Assembly (NCBI GenBank): GCA_964569425.1
Contig: CAZMVD010000157.1
Coordinates: forward strand, 1-8,914
Length of the DNA stretch: 8,914 bases
Reading direction: 5' to 3'
From: JACQXM01 sp964569425
GTDB taxonomy: Bacteria; Planctomycetota; Phycisphaerae; UBA1845
The position numbers were made by a program, and so were the translations under genes. Within the stretch, counting starts at the first letter, position 1; each line of letters begins with the position of its first letter. The notes below the pieces were generated by a model that saw only the letters and a program-made list of their open reading frames with translations, did not search any database and was not told the DNA's origin. Positions 1-6,391 of the stretch are shown one piece after another.

Positions 1-1
1 G

Positions 2-679
2 CCGGTAACCCCCACACTGCTCGCCCTGTTCGGGGGCACCATTCCCACCGGTGGGTTGTTTTTTTCACAGATACGAGTGATTCAAGGCGAACCCAGTCCG
101 ATCAACATCGGCGTGGACATGAAGATGATGGTCGACACCGGGTCGCAGGCGTCGATCATGAGTTCGGGGATGGCGGCCAACCTGAGTTTGCCGCTGGAGC
201 CGGACTTCGAGGTGGCGGTCTGCGGCGTGGCGGGGGTGGTGGACACGCTGCCGGGGTATTTCATCGACTTCGTGCGGATCAACGCACTGGGCGGGGCGAT
301 GGACTTTTCGCGGGCGCCGTTCGTCATTCTCGACCTGCCGTCGCCGGACGGTCTCGGGGTGATGGACGGCATTCTGGGCATGAACTTCTTCTGGAACCGC
401 AATGTGATTTTTGAGCCGTCATTCACGAGCAGCCCGTTTTTTCACGTGTCGGACCCGGTTCCGTTCGCCTATGGTGATTTCAACAGCGACATGCACGTTG
501 ACGCGGCGGATGCGGTGATCCTGCATGCGTGCTTTTTCGGGACGGGGAACGTGGTGGGTCCGGATTGCGAACACGTGGACGCGGACGAGGACTTCACGGT
601 GGACCTGCGGGAGTACGCGGCGTTCCAGCGCTGCTACAGCGGGGCGACGGCCATGGCCGACCCGCTATGTGTTCCTTAA
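2..679 (+). CDS. Secreted retropepsin-like aspartic protease with C-terminal dockerin-like repeats (5' partial)
   Basis: The reading frame is open to the left edge, so the true start and any signal peptide lie upstream. A TTG at 56 could start translation but is not credible, because the frame before it is coding-like. Seen: the active-site motif VDTGS (Asp codon at 134-136) and, about 75 residues later, the hydrophobic-Gly motif DGILGMNFF (around 368-391). Together these define one complete clan AA aspartic-protease lobe. After a short linker, from about 473 to 650, come two calcium-loop-like repeats, D-F-N-S-D-x-x-V-D-A-A-D and D-A-D-E-D-x-x-V-D, the second ending FQRCYSG. That is the dockerin/EF-hand-like tail common on exported planctomycete proteins. 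Inferred: an extracellular or surface peptidase, possibly bilobal with a first lobe outside the window. Substrate is unknown, and it could be a non-catalytic binding protein of the same fold. Confidence 0.75.
   Translation, partial: PVTPTLLALFGGTIPTGGLFFSQIRVIQGEPSPINIGVDMKMMVDTGSQASIMSSGMAANLSLPLEPDFEVAVCGVAGVVDTLPGYFIDFVRINALGGAMDFSRAPFVILDLPSPDGLGVMDGILGMNFFWNRNVIFEPSFTSSPFFHVSDPVPFAYGDFNSDMHVDAADAVILHACFFGTGNVVGPDCEHVDADEDFTVDLREYAAFQRCYSGATAMADPLCVP
473..655 (+). other. Dockerin-like / EF-hand repeat pair at protease C-terminus
   Basis: Two Asp/Asn-rich loops about 35 residues apart, GDFNSDMHVDAAD and DADEDFTVDLRE. Each is followed by a short helix-like segment (AVILHACF and YAAFQRCY). 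Cysteines sit at matching places (HACF, RCY, PDC, PLC) and could form disulfides after export. The spacing matches dockerin type I duplication. In planctomycetes such tails occur without known cellulosome cohesins, so their attachment or retention role is not settled. Confidence 0.7.
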
Positions 680-825
680 GGTCTCTATTGCGCCCCCTGG
701 CGTATCGCTGCCTCAGAGCGCGGTGTTGAAGGACGGTTCGACCGAAGGCGGGGCGCCGGCGGAGTTTCCGGCGGGCTTACCGAACCTGACGAATGGTGAT
801 CGCCCTGTTCGCCCAAATTTTCCAA

Positions 826-854
826 TTGACGAAATCGTGGAAACAGGATACATT
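826..854 (+). promoter_or_regulatory. Putative sigma70-type promoter for the LysM lipoprotein gene
   Basis: TTGACG at 826-831 (5 of 6 to the -35 consensus) and TACATT at 849-854 (4 of 6 to the -10) are separated by an ideal 17 bases, inside a locally AT-rich patch. A start site near 861 would give a leader of about 45 bases before the ATG at 906. The call is by eye; planctomycete promoter consensus is less well defined than that of Escherichia coli. Confidence 0.5.
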
Positions 855-891
855 TCCGGGCCGTTAACTGTTATCCGGTTTCACGCCAGAC

Positions 892-898
892 AGGAGGT
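892..898 (+). promoter_or_regulatory. Ribosome-binding site fixing the LysM lipoprotein start
   Basis: AGGAGGT lies 7 bases upstream of the ATG at 906. It selects this start over any codon in the open frame further upstream. Confidence 0.8.
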
Positions 899-905
899 CA
901 CCGCT

Positions 906-1280
906 ATGCGACGGATCGTACTGATCCCCATTCTCTGCCTCGGTGCCGTGGTTTCCCTGAGTGGTTGCGGTCTGTTCAAGAAGAAATCACCCAGCACGAC
1001 GTCGGTCGAGCCGATGTATGACGACTCGATGTATTCGCAGGCGCCGGCCACGTCGACCCCGGCGTATCAGGACAGTTACACGTATCCGGCGGGCGGCACG
1101 TTCGCCAGCGGAGCGGGCGCGTCGCGCACGCACACGGTGCAGCGGAAGGAGACGCTCTATTCGCTGGCGCGGACGTATTACAACGACCAGAGCAAATGGA
1201 AGGACATCTACGAGGCGAACCGCGCGGAGATCGGGGATCCGAACAAGATCCGCGTGGGCCAGCGCCTGGTGATTCCGTAG
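906..1280 (+). CDS. Small LysM-domain lipoprotein
   Basis: The product is 124 residues. The N-terminus MRRIVLIPILCLGAVV then LSGC is a type II signal peptide with a lipobox, so Cys21 should be lipidated and the protein membrane-anchored in the periplasm. Residues 22-72 are a low-complexity linker rich in Ser, Thr, Tyr, Pro, Ala and Gly. Residues 76-124 form one LysM domain, starting HTVQRKETLYSLARTYY and ending at the terminus with the typical IRVGQRLVIP strand. LysM binds N-acetylglucosamine-containing glycans, classically peptidoglycan. No enzymatic domain is present, so a structural or cell-wall tethering role is inferred. The ATG is chosen because of the strong Shine-Dalgarno and the signal peptide that follows. 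It precedes recG by 85 bases on the same strand and may be co-transcribed with it. Confidence 0.85.
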   Translation: MRRIVLIPILCLGAVVSLSGCGLFKKKSPSTTSVEPMYDDSMYSQAPATSTPAYQDSYTYPAGGTFASGAGASRTHTVQRKETLYSLARTYYNDQSKWKDIYEANRAEIGDPNKIRVGQRLVIP

Positions 1281-1365
1281 CGTCCCCGAGCCCGGCGTTC
1301 CGGTCTGCGGGGCGCGGGGCGCTTCCGAACGGTGCCACGTTGGTGACACGCCTAAGGAGGCGCCG
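1281..1365. other. Short spacer between LysM lipoprotein and recG
   Basis: These 85 GC-rich bases show no clear promoter and no hairpin with a T-run, so read-through from the lipoprotein gene into recG is plausible. The 3' end carries the recG ribosome-binding site. Confidence 0.45.
1352..1360 (+). promoter_or_regulatory. Strong Shine-Dalgarno for recG
   Basis: CTAAGGAGG, containing the full TAAGGAGG complement of the 16S rRNA 3' end, lies 5 bases before a GTG at 1366. It decides the GTG start, and the encoded N-terminus aligns with the expected RecG length. Confidence 0.8.
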
Positions 1366-3447
1366 GTGGGCGCGCGCAGGGCGCTGACGGATCCGGTGCA
1401 GTACGTGCGCGGGGTCGGTCCGGCGCGCGCCGCGGAATTCGCGCGGCTGGGCGTGCTCACGATCGGCGATCTGCTCGAGTATTACCCTTTTCGTTACACG
1501 CTGCGCCCGCGTTCGGTTTCGATCCTGTCGCTGCGCGCCGGTGAGACGGCCACGGTGGTGGGCGAGTTGGCGCGGGTGCGGACCCGCGGAGGCGCCGGCA
1601 AGCCTTCGGTGACGGCCCGACTGGTGGACGGCACCGGCGAATGCCACGTCAGTTGGTTCCATTCCCCTTTTCTGCGCGATCGGGTCCACGAGGGAACCGT
1701 GGTCCGGGTGACCGGGGCGGTGGACCTCTATGGCGATCGTGCATCGTTCACCAACCCGGAGACGACCATACTGGATGATGGGGCGGCGCGTGCGGAACCG
1801 GACGTAGACCGGCATGAGCCGGTGTACGGGGGGACGGCGCAGCTTTCCAGCCGGCAGATCGGCCAGATGGTGGCGCAGGTCCTGGAGGAAGCGGCGCCGC
1901 TGATCGACGATTTCGTGCCGGAGCGGATTCGACGCGCCCGGCGGCTGGCGCCGCGCGGCGCGGCGGTGGCGCGCATCCATCGACCCACCTCACTTCACGA
2001 CGTGGAGACAGCACGGCGGCGGTTGGCGTACGACGAGCTGTTGTTGTGCCAACTGGCCGTGCAGGTCGGGCGGCGGGAGCGTTTGACCGGGCCCAAGGCA
2101 CCGGTGATCCACGTCACACCGGAAGTCGATCAGCGGATTCGCCGGCGACTGCCCTTTCAATTGACCCCGGGGCAGGAACGGGTGATCGGTGAGATTGCCG
2201 CGGACCTGGGTGTGCCGCGTCCGATGAATCGTCTGCTGCAAGGGGACGTGGGTTCGGGGAAGACGGCGGTGGCGGTGTACGCGGCGCTGGCGGCGATCGC
2301 CAACCGGCGTCAGGCGGCGTTGCTGGTTCCGACGGAGGTGCTGGCGGAGCAGCACCGCGAGAAGGTCGAACATTACCTGGCGGGAAGCCGGGTGCGGCGG
2401 GCCTGCCTGACCGGCGGCACGCCGCGGCGCGCGCGGCAGGAGATTCTGGAGGCGCTGGCGACCGGGGCATGCGACTGGGTCATCGGCACGCATGCGCTGC
2501 TGGAGCCGGATGTGCGATTCACCCAACTGGGGCTGGTGCTGATCGACGAGCAGCACAAGTTCGGCGTGGCGCAGCGCGCGGCACTGCGCTCCAAGGGGCG
2601 GGCACCGCACACGCTGATCCTGTCGGCGACGCCCATTCCCCGAACGCTGGCGATGACCTTGTTCGGCGATCTGGATGTATCGACGATTGACGGGCTTCCT
2701 CCGGGTCGGCAGGCGGTGGTGACGCGGCTGGTGAGCGCGGATGACGAGGGGGCCGCGTGGTCGTTCGTTCGGCAACGGATGGAGGGCGGGGAGCAGGCGT
2801 TCGTGGTTTGTCCGTTGGTGGACACATCGGACGAGTTGCCGTTGCGCGGCGCGACGGAGGAGGCGGAAACGTTGGCGGCCACGCACCTGGCGGGCCTGAG
2901 CGTGGGGCTGATTCACGGGCGAATGGCAGCCGCGGAGAAAGACCAGGTCATGCGGCGCTTTCGCGCGGGCAAGCTGGCGGCGCTGGTGGCGACCACGGTG
3001 GTGGAGGTGGGCGTCGACGTGCCCGGGGCGACGATGATGCTCGTCCGCCATGCGGAGCGTTTCGGGCTGAGCCAGTTGCACCAGCTCCGGGGGCGTGTTG
3101 GACGCGGGAGCCAAAGGGCGTATTGTCTGCTTTTTGCCGAGACGGCGGGTGGAGAGGCGCTGGCGCGGTTGCGCTTTTTGTGCACCTGCACGGACGGTTT
3201 TCGGATTGCGGAAGAGGATTTGCGTCTGCGCGGTCCGGGTGAGTTGCTGGGCACGCAGCAGCACGGGCTGCCGACGTTTCGCGCCGCGAGCCTGGTCGGC
3301 GACGTGGACCTGTTGACGCAGGCGCGCGATGACGCGGCGGCGATCCTCGGGCGGGACGCGGCATTGACGCGGGCGGAACACGCTTCGCTGCGCGCGGCGC
3401 TGCACGCGCGGTACGGCGCCGTGCTGACTTTTCCGGATGTCGCCTGA
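1366..3447 (+). CDS. recG: ATP-dependent DNA helicase RecG
   Basis: RecG is a cytoplasmic superfamily 2 double-strand DNA translocase that reverses stalled forks and branch-migrates Holliday junctions and R-loops. The product is 693 residues, a normal family length. In order: an N-terminal helical part with the helix-hairpin-like VRGVGPARAAEFARLGV; an OB-fold wedge domain (about residues 50-150) that splits forks; Walker A GDVGSGKT at 293-300; the Walker B/DExH box DEQH at 394-397, followed by KFG as is typical of RecG; motif III SATPIPRT at 420-427; motif VI QLRGRVGR at 573-580; and the C-terminal RecG hallmark EEDLRLRGPGELLGTQQHG, which couples ATP hydrolysis to translocation. All catalytic motifs are intact. 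The start is GTG behind a strong Shine-Dalgarno. The stop codon shares one base with the trkH start, so the two are probably translationally coupled. Confidence 0.97.
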   Translation: MGARRALTDPVQYVRGVGPARAAEFARLGVLTIGDLLEYYPFRYTLRPRSVSILSLRAGETATVVGELARVRTRGGAGKPSVTARLVDGTGECHVSWFHSPFLRDRVHEGTVVRVTGAVDLYGDRASFTNPETTILDDGAARAEPDVDRHEPVYGGTAQLSSRQIGQMVAQVLEEAAPLIDDFVPERIRRARRLAPRGAAVARIHRPTSLHDVETARRRLAYDELLLCQLAVQVGRRERLTGPKAPVIHVTPEVDQRIRRRLPFQLTPGQERVIGEIAADLGVPRPMNRLLQGDVGSGKTAVAVYAALAAIANRRQAALLVPTEVLAEQHREKVEHYLAGSRVRRACLTGGTPRRARQEILEALATGACDWVIGTHALLEPDVRFTQLGLVLIDEQHKFGVAQRAALRSKGRAPHTLILSATPIPRTLAMTLFGDLDVSTIDGLPPGRQAVVTRLVSADDEGAAWSFVRQRMEGGEQAFVVCPLVDTSDELPLRGATEEAETLAATHLAGLSVGLIHGRMAAAEKDQVMRRFRAGKLAALVATTVVEVGVDVPGATMMLVRHAERFGLSQLHQLRGRVGRGSQRAYCLLFAETAGGEALARLRFLCTCTDGFRIAEEDLRLRGPGELLGTQQHGLPTFRAASLVGDVDLLTQARDDAAAILGRDAALTRAEHASLRAALHARYGAVLTFPDVA

Positions 3448-5327
3448 TGAGCGGATCAATGACTGGGACGTTTTCGGCCACGGTACGGTACGCGCGGGCG
3501 CGCCGCTCGCCGGTGCGCCGCGCGCTGCGGGGCGTGATCGGGGTCTGCGGAACAGTGGGGCTGGCGGCGGCGGCGCTGCAATACGGCAGCCACACGCCGC
3601 CGGTGGCGATCAGCTATCTGATCGGCGCGCAGATCGTTGCGGCGGGTCTTTTTGTGCCGTGGCAGGTTGTGCGAATGTATCGCGCCGCCGACCGGCGGGC
3701 GGCGGTCCGCCATCTGCTGCTCGACGGTGCCCTGCTGCTGGCCACCGGGGTGTTCTGGTGGCTTCACCGGCAGGCGCTGGACCCGCCGGTGCTTCCGCAC
3801 GCCGGCGTGTACCTGGCGGTTACGCAAGTCCTGCTGATGGCGCGGATCGTGTTCGTGTCGGTGCGCGTGGACCTGTCGCTGGTGCAGGCGAAGCTGAACC
3901 CCGCGCGCTTTGTGGCGCTGACGTTTCTGGCGGCCATTCTGCTGGGCGGCGCGCTGCTGATGCTGCCCAAGGCGACGACGTTCGCGGTCTCGGAGCGCGA
4001 GGGGCTGACGTTTGGGCGGCATGCGTTGAACTGCCTGTTCACCGCAACCAGCGCGGTGTGCGTCACCGGGTTGACGGTGTACGACACGGGGGCCGATTTC
4101 TCGCGTTTCGGCCAGACGGTGATCCTGCTGCTGATGCAGATCGGCGGACTGGGGATCATGATTCTGGGCAGCGTGTTCGGATTGCTGGCGGGTCAGCAGC
4201 TTTCGCTCAAACAGTCGATCGTGCTGCAGGATGCGCTTACGTACCAGACGCTGGGCGAGATTCGGCGCATTGTGCTGTTCATCGTGATCTGCACGTTCGC
4301 GGTGGAGGCGGCCGGCGCGACGCTGGTTTACTCGATGTGGAACGGCGTCGACTCGCCGTGGGAGCGCCTGTATTTGAGCGTGTTCCATTCGGTGAGCGCT
4401 TTTTGCAACGCGGGCTTTGCCCTGGTGCCGGACAGCCTGGTGGCGTATCGCCGGGCGTGGCAGGTGTATGCCGTGTTGGTGCCGTTGATCGTCCTGGGAG
4501 GCATCGGGTTTCCGGTGCTGCTGGACCTGTGGCGCTGGTCGGTGGACCGCGGGCGGAGTCTGTTGCGGCGGCGGCGGGGGGTTACGTTTTCGGCGCCGGT
4601 GCGGCGCGGCCATCGCGCCAGCCTGCACACCCGGCTGGTGCTGATCAGTTCTGCCCTTTGCGTGGTGTTGGGCGCGGCGGGTTTCTGGCTGATTGCGACG
4701 CTGGGCGGCGAGCCGGCGAGCGCATACGACGTGAACGGTCCGCCGACGCTGGCCAACGGCACCGCGGCGGGCCGGATGCTCGACAGCCTGTTTTACTCGG
4801 TGGCGTCGCGCACGGCCGGCTTTCACACCGTGGCCATGGATATCAATCTCATGTCACCCACCAGCCACCTGTTGGGCGCCATTCTGATGTTCATCGGCGG
4901 CTCACCGGCCTCGACGGCGGGCGGCGTGAAGACCGTTGCGGTTGCGGTGCTGTTTCTGGGTTTGTGGTCCACGCTGCGCGGGCGGGAGAGTGTGGAGACA
5001 TTCGGGCGCACGATTCCGGAGAGCGTGCTACGCCGCGCGGCGGTCGTGGTCATGGTGATGTTTGCGCTGGTCAGCGTGACGACGCTGCTGCTTTCGTTTA
5101 CCGAGCGGGTTACGCTGCGCGCGGCGTTGTTTGAATCGGTGTCGGCCTGCGGCACGGTGGGGTTGTCCACCGGACTGACGCCGGAATTGACGGCGCCCGG
5201 TCGGATCATCATCATGGCCGCGATGTTCGCCGGGCGGCTTGGTCCACTGACGCTGCTGATCGCGCTGGCGGGGAAAGTGCGGGCGGCGCGGTACGACTAT
5301 CCCACGGAATCGGTCGGGATCGGCTGA
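3447..5327 (+). CDS. trkH: TrkH/KtrB-family potassium uptake channel subunit with N-terminal membrane extension
   Basis: This is the ion-conducting inner-membrane subunit of a Trk/Ktr K+ uptake system. The product is 626 residues. Four pore-loop repeats are recognisable by their filter sequences: CVTGL (205-209), CNAGF (320-324), RTAGF (455-459) and GTVGL (569-573), each with the conserved filter glycine. The intramembrane gate segment FIGGSPASTAGGVKT (482-496) and the GRLGPLTL motif (596 onward, with the conserved Arg597) are also present. The canonical TrkH core begins near residue 151 (NPARFVALTFL). Before it are about 150 extra residues with four hydrophobic stretches (about 28-46, 54-75, 87-106, 119-139), making the protein longer than KtrB (about 450) or E. 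coli TrkH (483). The ATG overlaps the recG stop as TGATG, with only a weak Shine-Dalgarno (GGA at 3435-3437). The partner regulatory subunit follows 76 bases downstream. Confidence 0.93.
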   Translation: MSGSMTGTFSATVRYARARRSPVRRALRGVIGVCGTVGLAAAALQYGSHTPPVAISYLIGAQIVAAGLFVPWQVVRMYRAADRRAAVRHLLLDGALLLATGVFWWLHRQALDPPVLPHAGVYLAVTQVLLMARIVFVSVRVDLSLVQAKLNPARFVALTFLAAILLGGALLMLPKATTFAVSEREGLTFGRHALNCLFTATSAVCVTGLTVYDTGADFSRFGQTVILLLMQIGGLGIMILGSVFGLLAGQQLSLKQSIVLQDALTYQTLGEIRRIVLFIVICTFAVEAAGATLVYSMWNGVDSPWERLYLSVFHSVSAFCNAGFALVPDSLVAYRRAWQVYAVLVPLIVLGGIGFPVLLDLWRWSVDRGRSLLRRRRGVTFSAPVRRGHRASLHTRLVLISSALCVVLGAAGFWLIATLGGEPASAYDVNGPPTLANGTAAGRMLDSLFYSVASRTAGFHTVAMDINLMSPTSHLLGAILMFIGGSPASTAGGVKTVAVAVLFLGLWSTLRGRESVETFGRTIPESVLRRAAVVVMVMFALVSVTTLLLSFTERVTLRAALFESVSACGTVGLSTGLTPELTAPGRIIIMAAMFAGRLGPLTLLIALAGKVRAARYDYPTESVGIG

Positions 5328-5403
5328 CGTTGCGCGCTCGCGAAGCGTGACCGAGTCGGCTTAAGAAGGTGCGTTTCCGACCGTGGTTTGAAATGGAATG
5401 CTC

Positions 5404-6090
5404 ATGCAGCGCATCGCGGTCATCGGTCTGGGACGATTCGGGCGGCGGCTGGCGCGGGCTCTTTCCGCGGCCGATGCCGAGGTCATTGCCATTGATCGCG
5501 ATCCCCACCTCGTGGAGGAAATTCGCGACGAAGTCGCGCTCGCCGTCCGCCTCGACAGCACGGATGAGGAAGCGCTGACCATCCAGGGCGTGGACGAGGT
5601 GGACGTGGCCATCGTGGGCATCGGGCACGACTTCGAGTCCGCTGCGCTGACCGTCGTGATCCTCAAGGGACTGGGGGTCAAGCGGATCATCGCGCGGGCG
5701 GAGAGTGAATTTCAGGCGAAGATTCTGACGCGGATCGGCGCTGACGAAGTCGCGTTGCCGGAGAACGAATCGGCATTGCGCTGGGCGCACCGCGTTTCCT
5801 TGCCGAACTTGCGGCAATATGTGGAACTGGGCGAAGGGCACAGCATGGTGTATGTCGCGGCGCCGCGGCGGTTTCATCATAAGTCTCTGCGTGAACTTGA
5901 CTTGCGCAACGAGTACGGCGTCAATCTGGTGGCGATTGAGCGGCGTGTGGCGGTGCAGGCGGGTCCGGACGCCACCATGGTGCAAACCCCGGTCGTCGAC
6001 GTGCCCGGCGCCAACACCACGATCCTGCCGAGCGACGTGTTGATACTCGTGGGTTCGAATGAGGCCATTTCGCGTCTGCCCGCCGACTAG
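5404..6090 (+). CDS. trkA: TrkA/KtrA-type K+ channel regulatory subunit (single RCK)
   Basis: A cytoplasmic nucleotide-binding regulator that forms a ring under the TrkH/KtrB pore and gates it. The product is 228 residues, one RCK unit, as in KtrA rather than the tandem TrkA of E. coli (about 458). The RCK_N Rossmann fold starts at once: RIAVIGLGRFG, with glycine motif GLGRFG at 8-13 and the acidic residue Asp31 at the end of the second strand (AIDRD), as expected for NAD(H) or ATP binding. RCK_C (TrkA_C) covers roughly 140-228 and ends in the usual TILPSDVLILVG strand. An in-frame ATG six bases earlier (5398) is the alternative start. I prefer 5404 because a partial Shine-Dalgarno (TGGA at 5394-5397) has usable spacing to it and none to 5398. 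The position right after trkH supports the pairing. Confidence 0.92.
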   Translation: MQRIAVIGLGRFGRRLARALSAADAEVIAIDRDPHLVEEIRDEVALAVRLDSTDEEALTIQGVDEVDVAIVGIGHDFESAALTVVILKGLGVKRIIARAESEFQAKILTRIGADEVALPENESALRWAHRVSLPNLRQYVELGEGHSMVYVAAPRRFHHKSLRELDLRNEYGVNLVAIERRVAVQAGPDATMVQTPVVDVPGANTTILPSDVLILVGSNEAISRLPAD

Positions 6091-6161
6091 CCAATCGGCT
6101 CGTGCCCCCGACTTCGGAAACCATCACGCCACGGTCCATTCAAGCGCCACCGGCGGCAGCG

Positions 6162-6179
6162 GCCGGGCGGCCGCCCGGC
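6162..6179. terminator. Perfect 18-bp GC palindrome; possible terminator hairpin after trkA
   Basis: GCCGGGCGG at 6162-6170 is directly followed by its reverse complement CCGCCCGGC. As RNA it gives a 7-bp all-GC stem with a GGCC loop, 71 bases after the trkA stop. An outer GCGCC (6144-6148) and GGCGC (6190-6194) could extend the fold. There is no T-tract, so this is at best an atypical terminator. A protein-binding inverted repeat is the alternative. Confidence 0.35.
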
Positions 6180-6205
6180 GGCGGCGTTCGGCGCGGGGAT
6201 GCTTG

Positions 6206-6235
6206 TTGTTGGGGGCGGGTGACATGGGATAGAAT
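6206..6235 (+). promoter_or_regulatory. Putative promoter for the 816-residue envelope protein gene
   Basis: TAGAAT at 6230-6235 matches the -10 consensus at 5 of 6 positions. TTGTTG at 6206-6211 matches the first three bases of the -35 box, with an 18-base spacer. Transcription would start near 6242, leaving a leader of about 150 bases. The good -10 element in an otherwise GC-rich stretch is the main support. Confidence 0.4.
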
Positions 6236-6391
6236 CACTGTCCATCGGACCACGTTTGAACTTGCACAAAGGGGGGCAGCGCCATTAACGATGGTCGAAT
6301 TGATCCGTCCCTTGGTCGACAGCGCATTGCCTTGGAGCGTACGGCGTTGGCGTCCAGGAATGTGTCCCGCGAGGGCGGAAGCGAGACGGCG

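Larger units (their letters stand above)
680..905. other. Intergenic region between protease and LysM lipoprotein genes
   Basis: The 226 bases hold no credible gene. The frame upstream of the lipoprotein is open as far as 525, but those codons do not read like protein and overlap the protease gene out of frame. The first part is GC-rich and can form a short hairpin (CGCCGG at 754-759 with CCGGCG at 768-773, 8-base loop) without a T-run, so it is only a weak terminator candidate. From about 815 the sequence becomes noticeably more AT-rich and contains the promoter described separately. Confidence 0.6.
6091..6391. other. Intergenic / leader region between trkA and the 816-residue envelope protein
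   Basis: About 300 bases contain, in order, a strong GC palindrome (6162-6179), a promoter-like TTGTTG...TAGAAT pair, and a leader of about 150 bases. The leader includes AAAGGGGGG at 6268-6276 and an ATG-initiated 45-codon frame at 6291-6428 that runs into the next gene out of phase. I recognise no riboswitch, and the short frame is more likely chance than a protein. Confidence 0.5.

Noticed and set aside
731..775. Possible tRNA T-arm (GGTTCGACC)
   Set aside because: The flanking bases do not form a five-pair T-stem, and there is no matching acceptor, D or anticodon arm nearby. It is only a short hairpin sequence.
525..905. Upstream in-frame extension of the LysM lipoprotein gene
   Set aside because: It would bury the lipoprotein signal inside a 251-residue protein and overlap the protease gene out of frame. 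The ATG at 906 has a strong Shine-Dalgarno and a perfect lipobox.
1990..3459. Long antisense open frame (489 codons) opposite recG
   Set aside because: It is the mirror of recG in GC-rich, codon-biased DNA. The translation is low-complexity (rich in Arg, Gln, His and Pro), with no domain or ribosome-binding site.
3456..4826. Antisense open frame (456 codons) opposite trkH
   Set aside because: Same compositional artefact. The hydrophobic trkH codons give a His/Gln/Arg-rich nonsense translation on the other strand.
3437..5134. Alternative + strand frame of 565 codons overlapping trkH
   Set aside because: The sequence is Gly/Arg/Ala-rich with no family motifs, whereas the overlapping frame contains all four K+ filter motifs.
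5328..5403. Possible riboswitch or promoter between trkH and trkA
   Set aside because: The gap is only 76 bases with one weak 4-bp hairpin (5335-5347) and no consensus elements. Co-transcription is the simpler reading.
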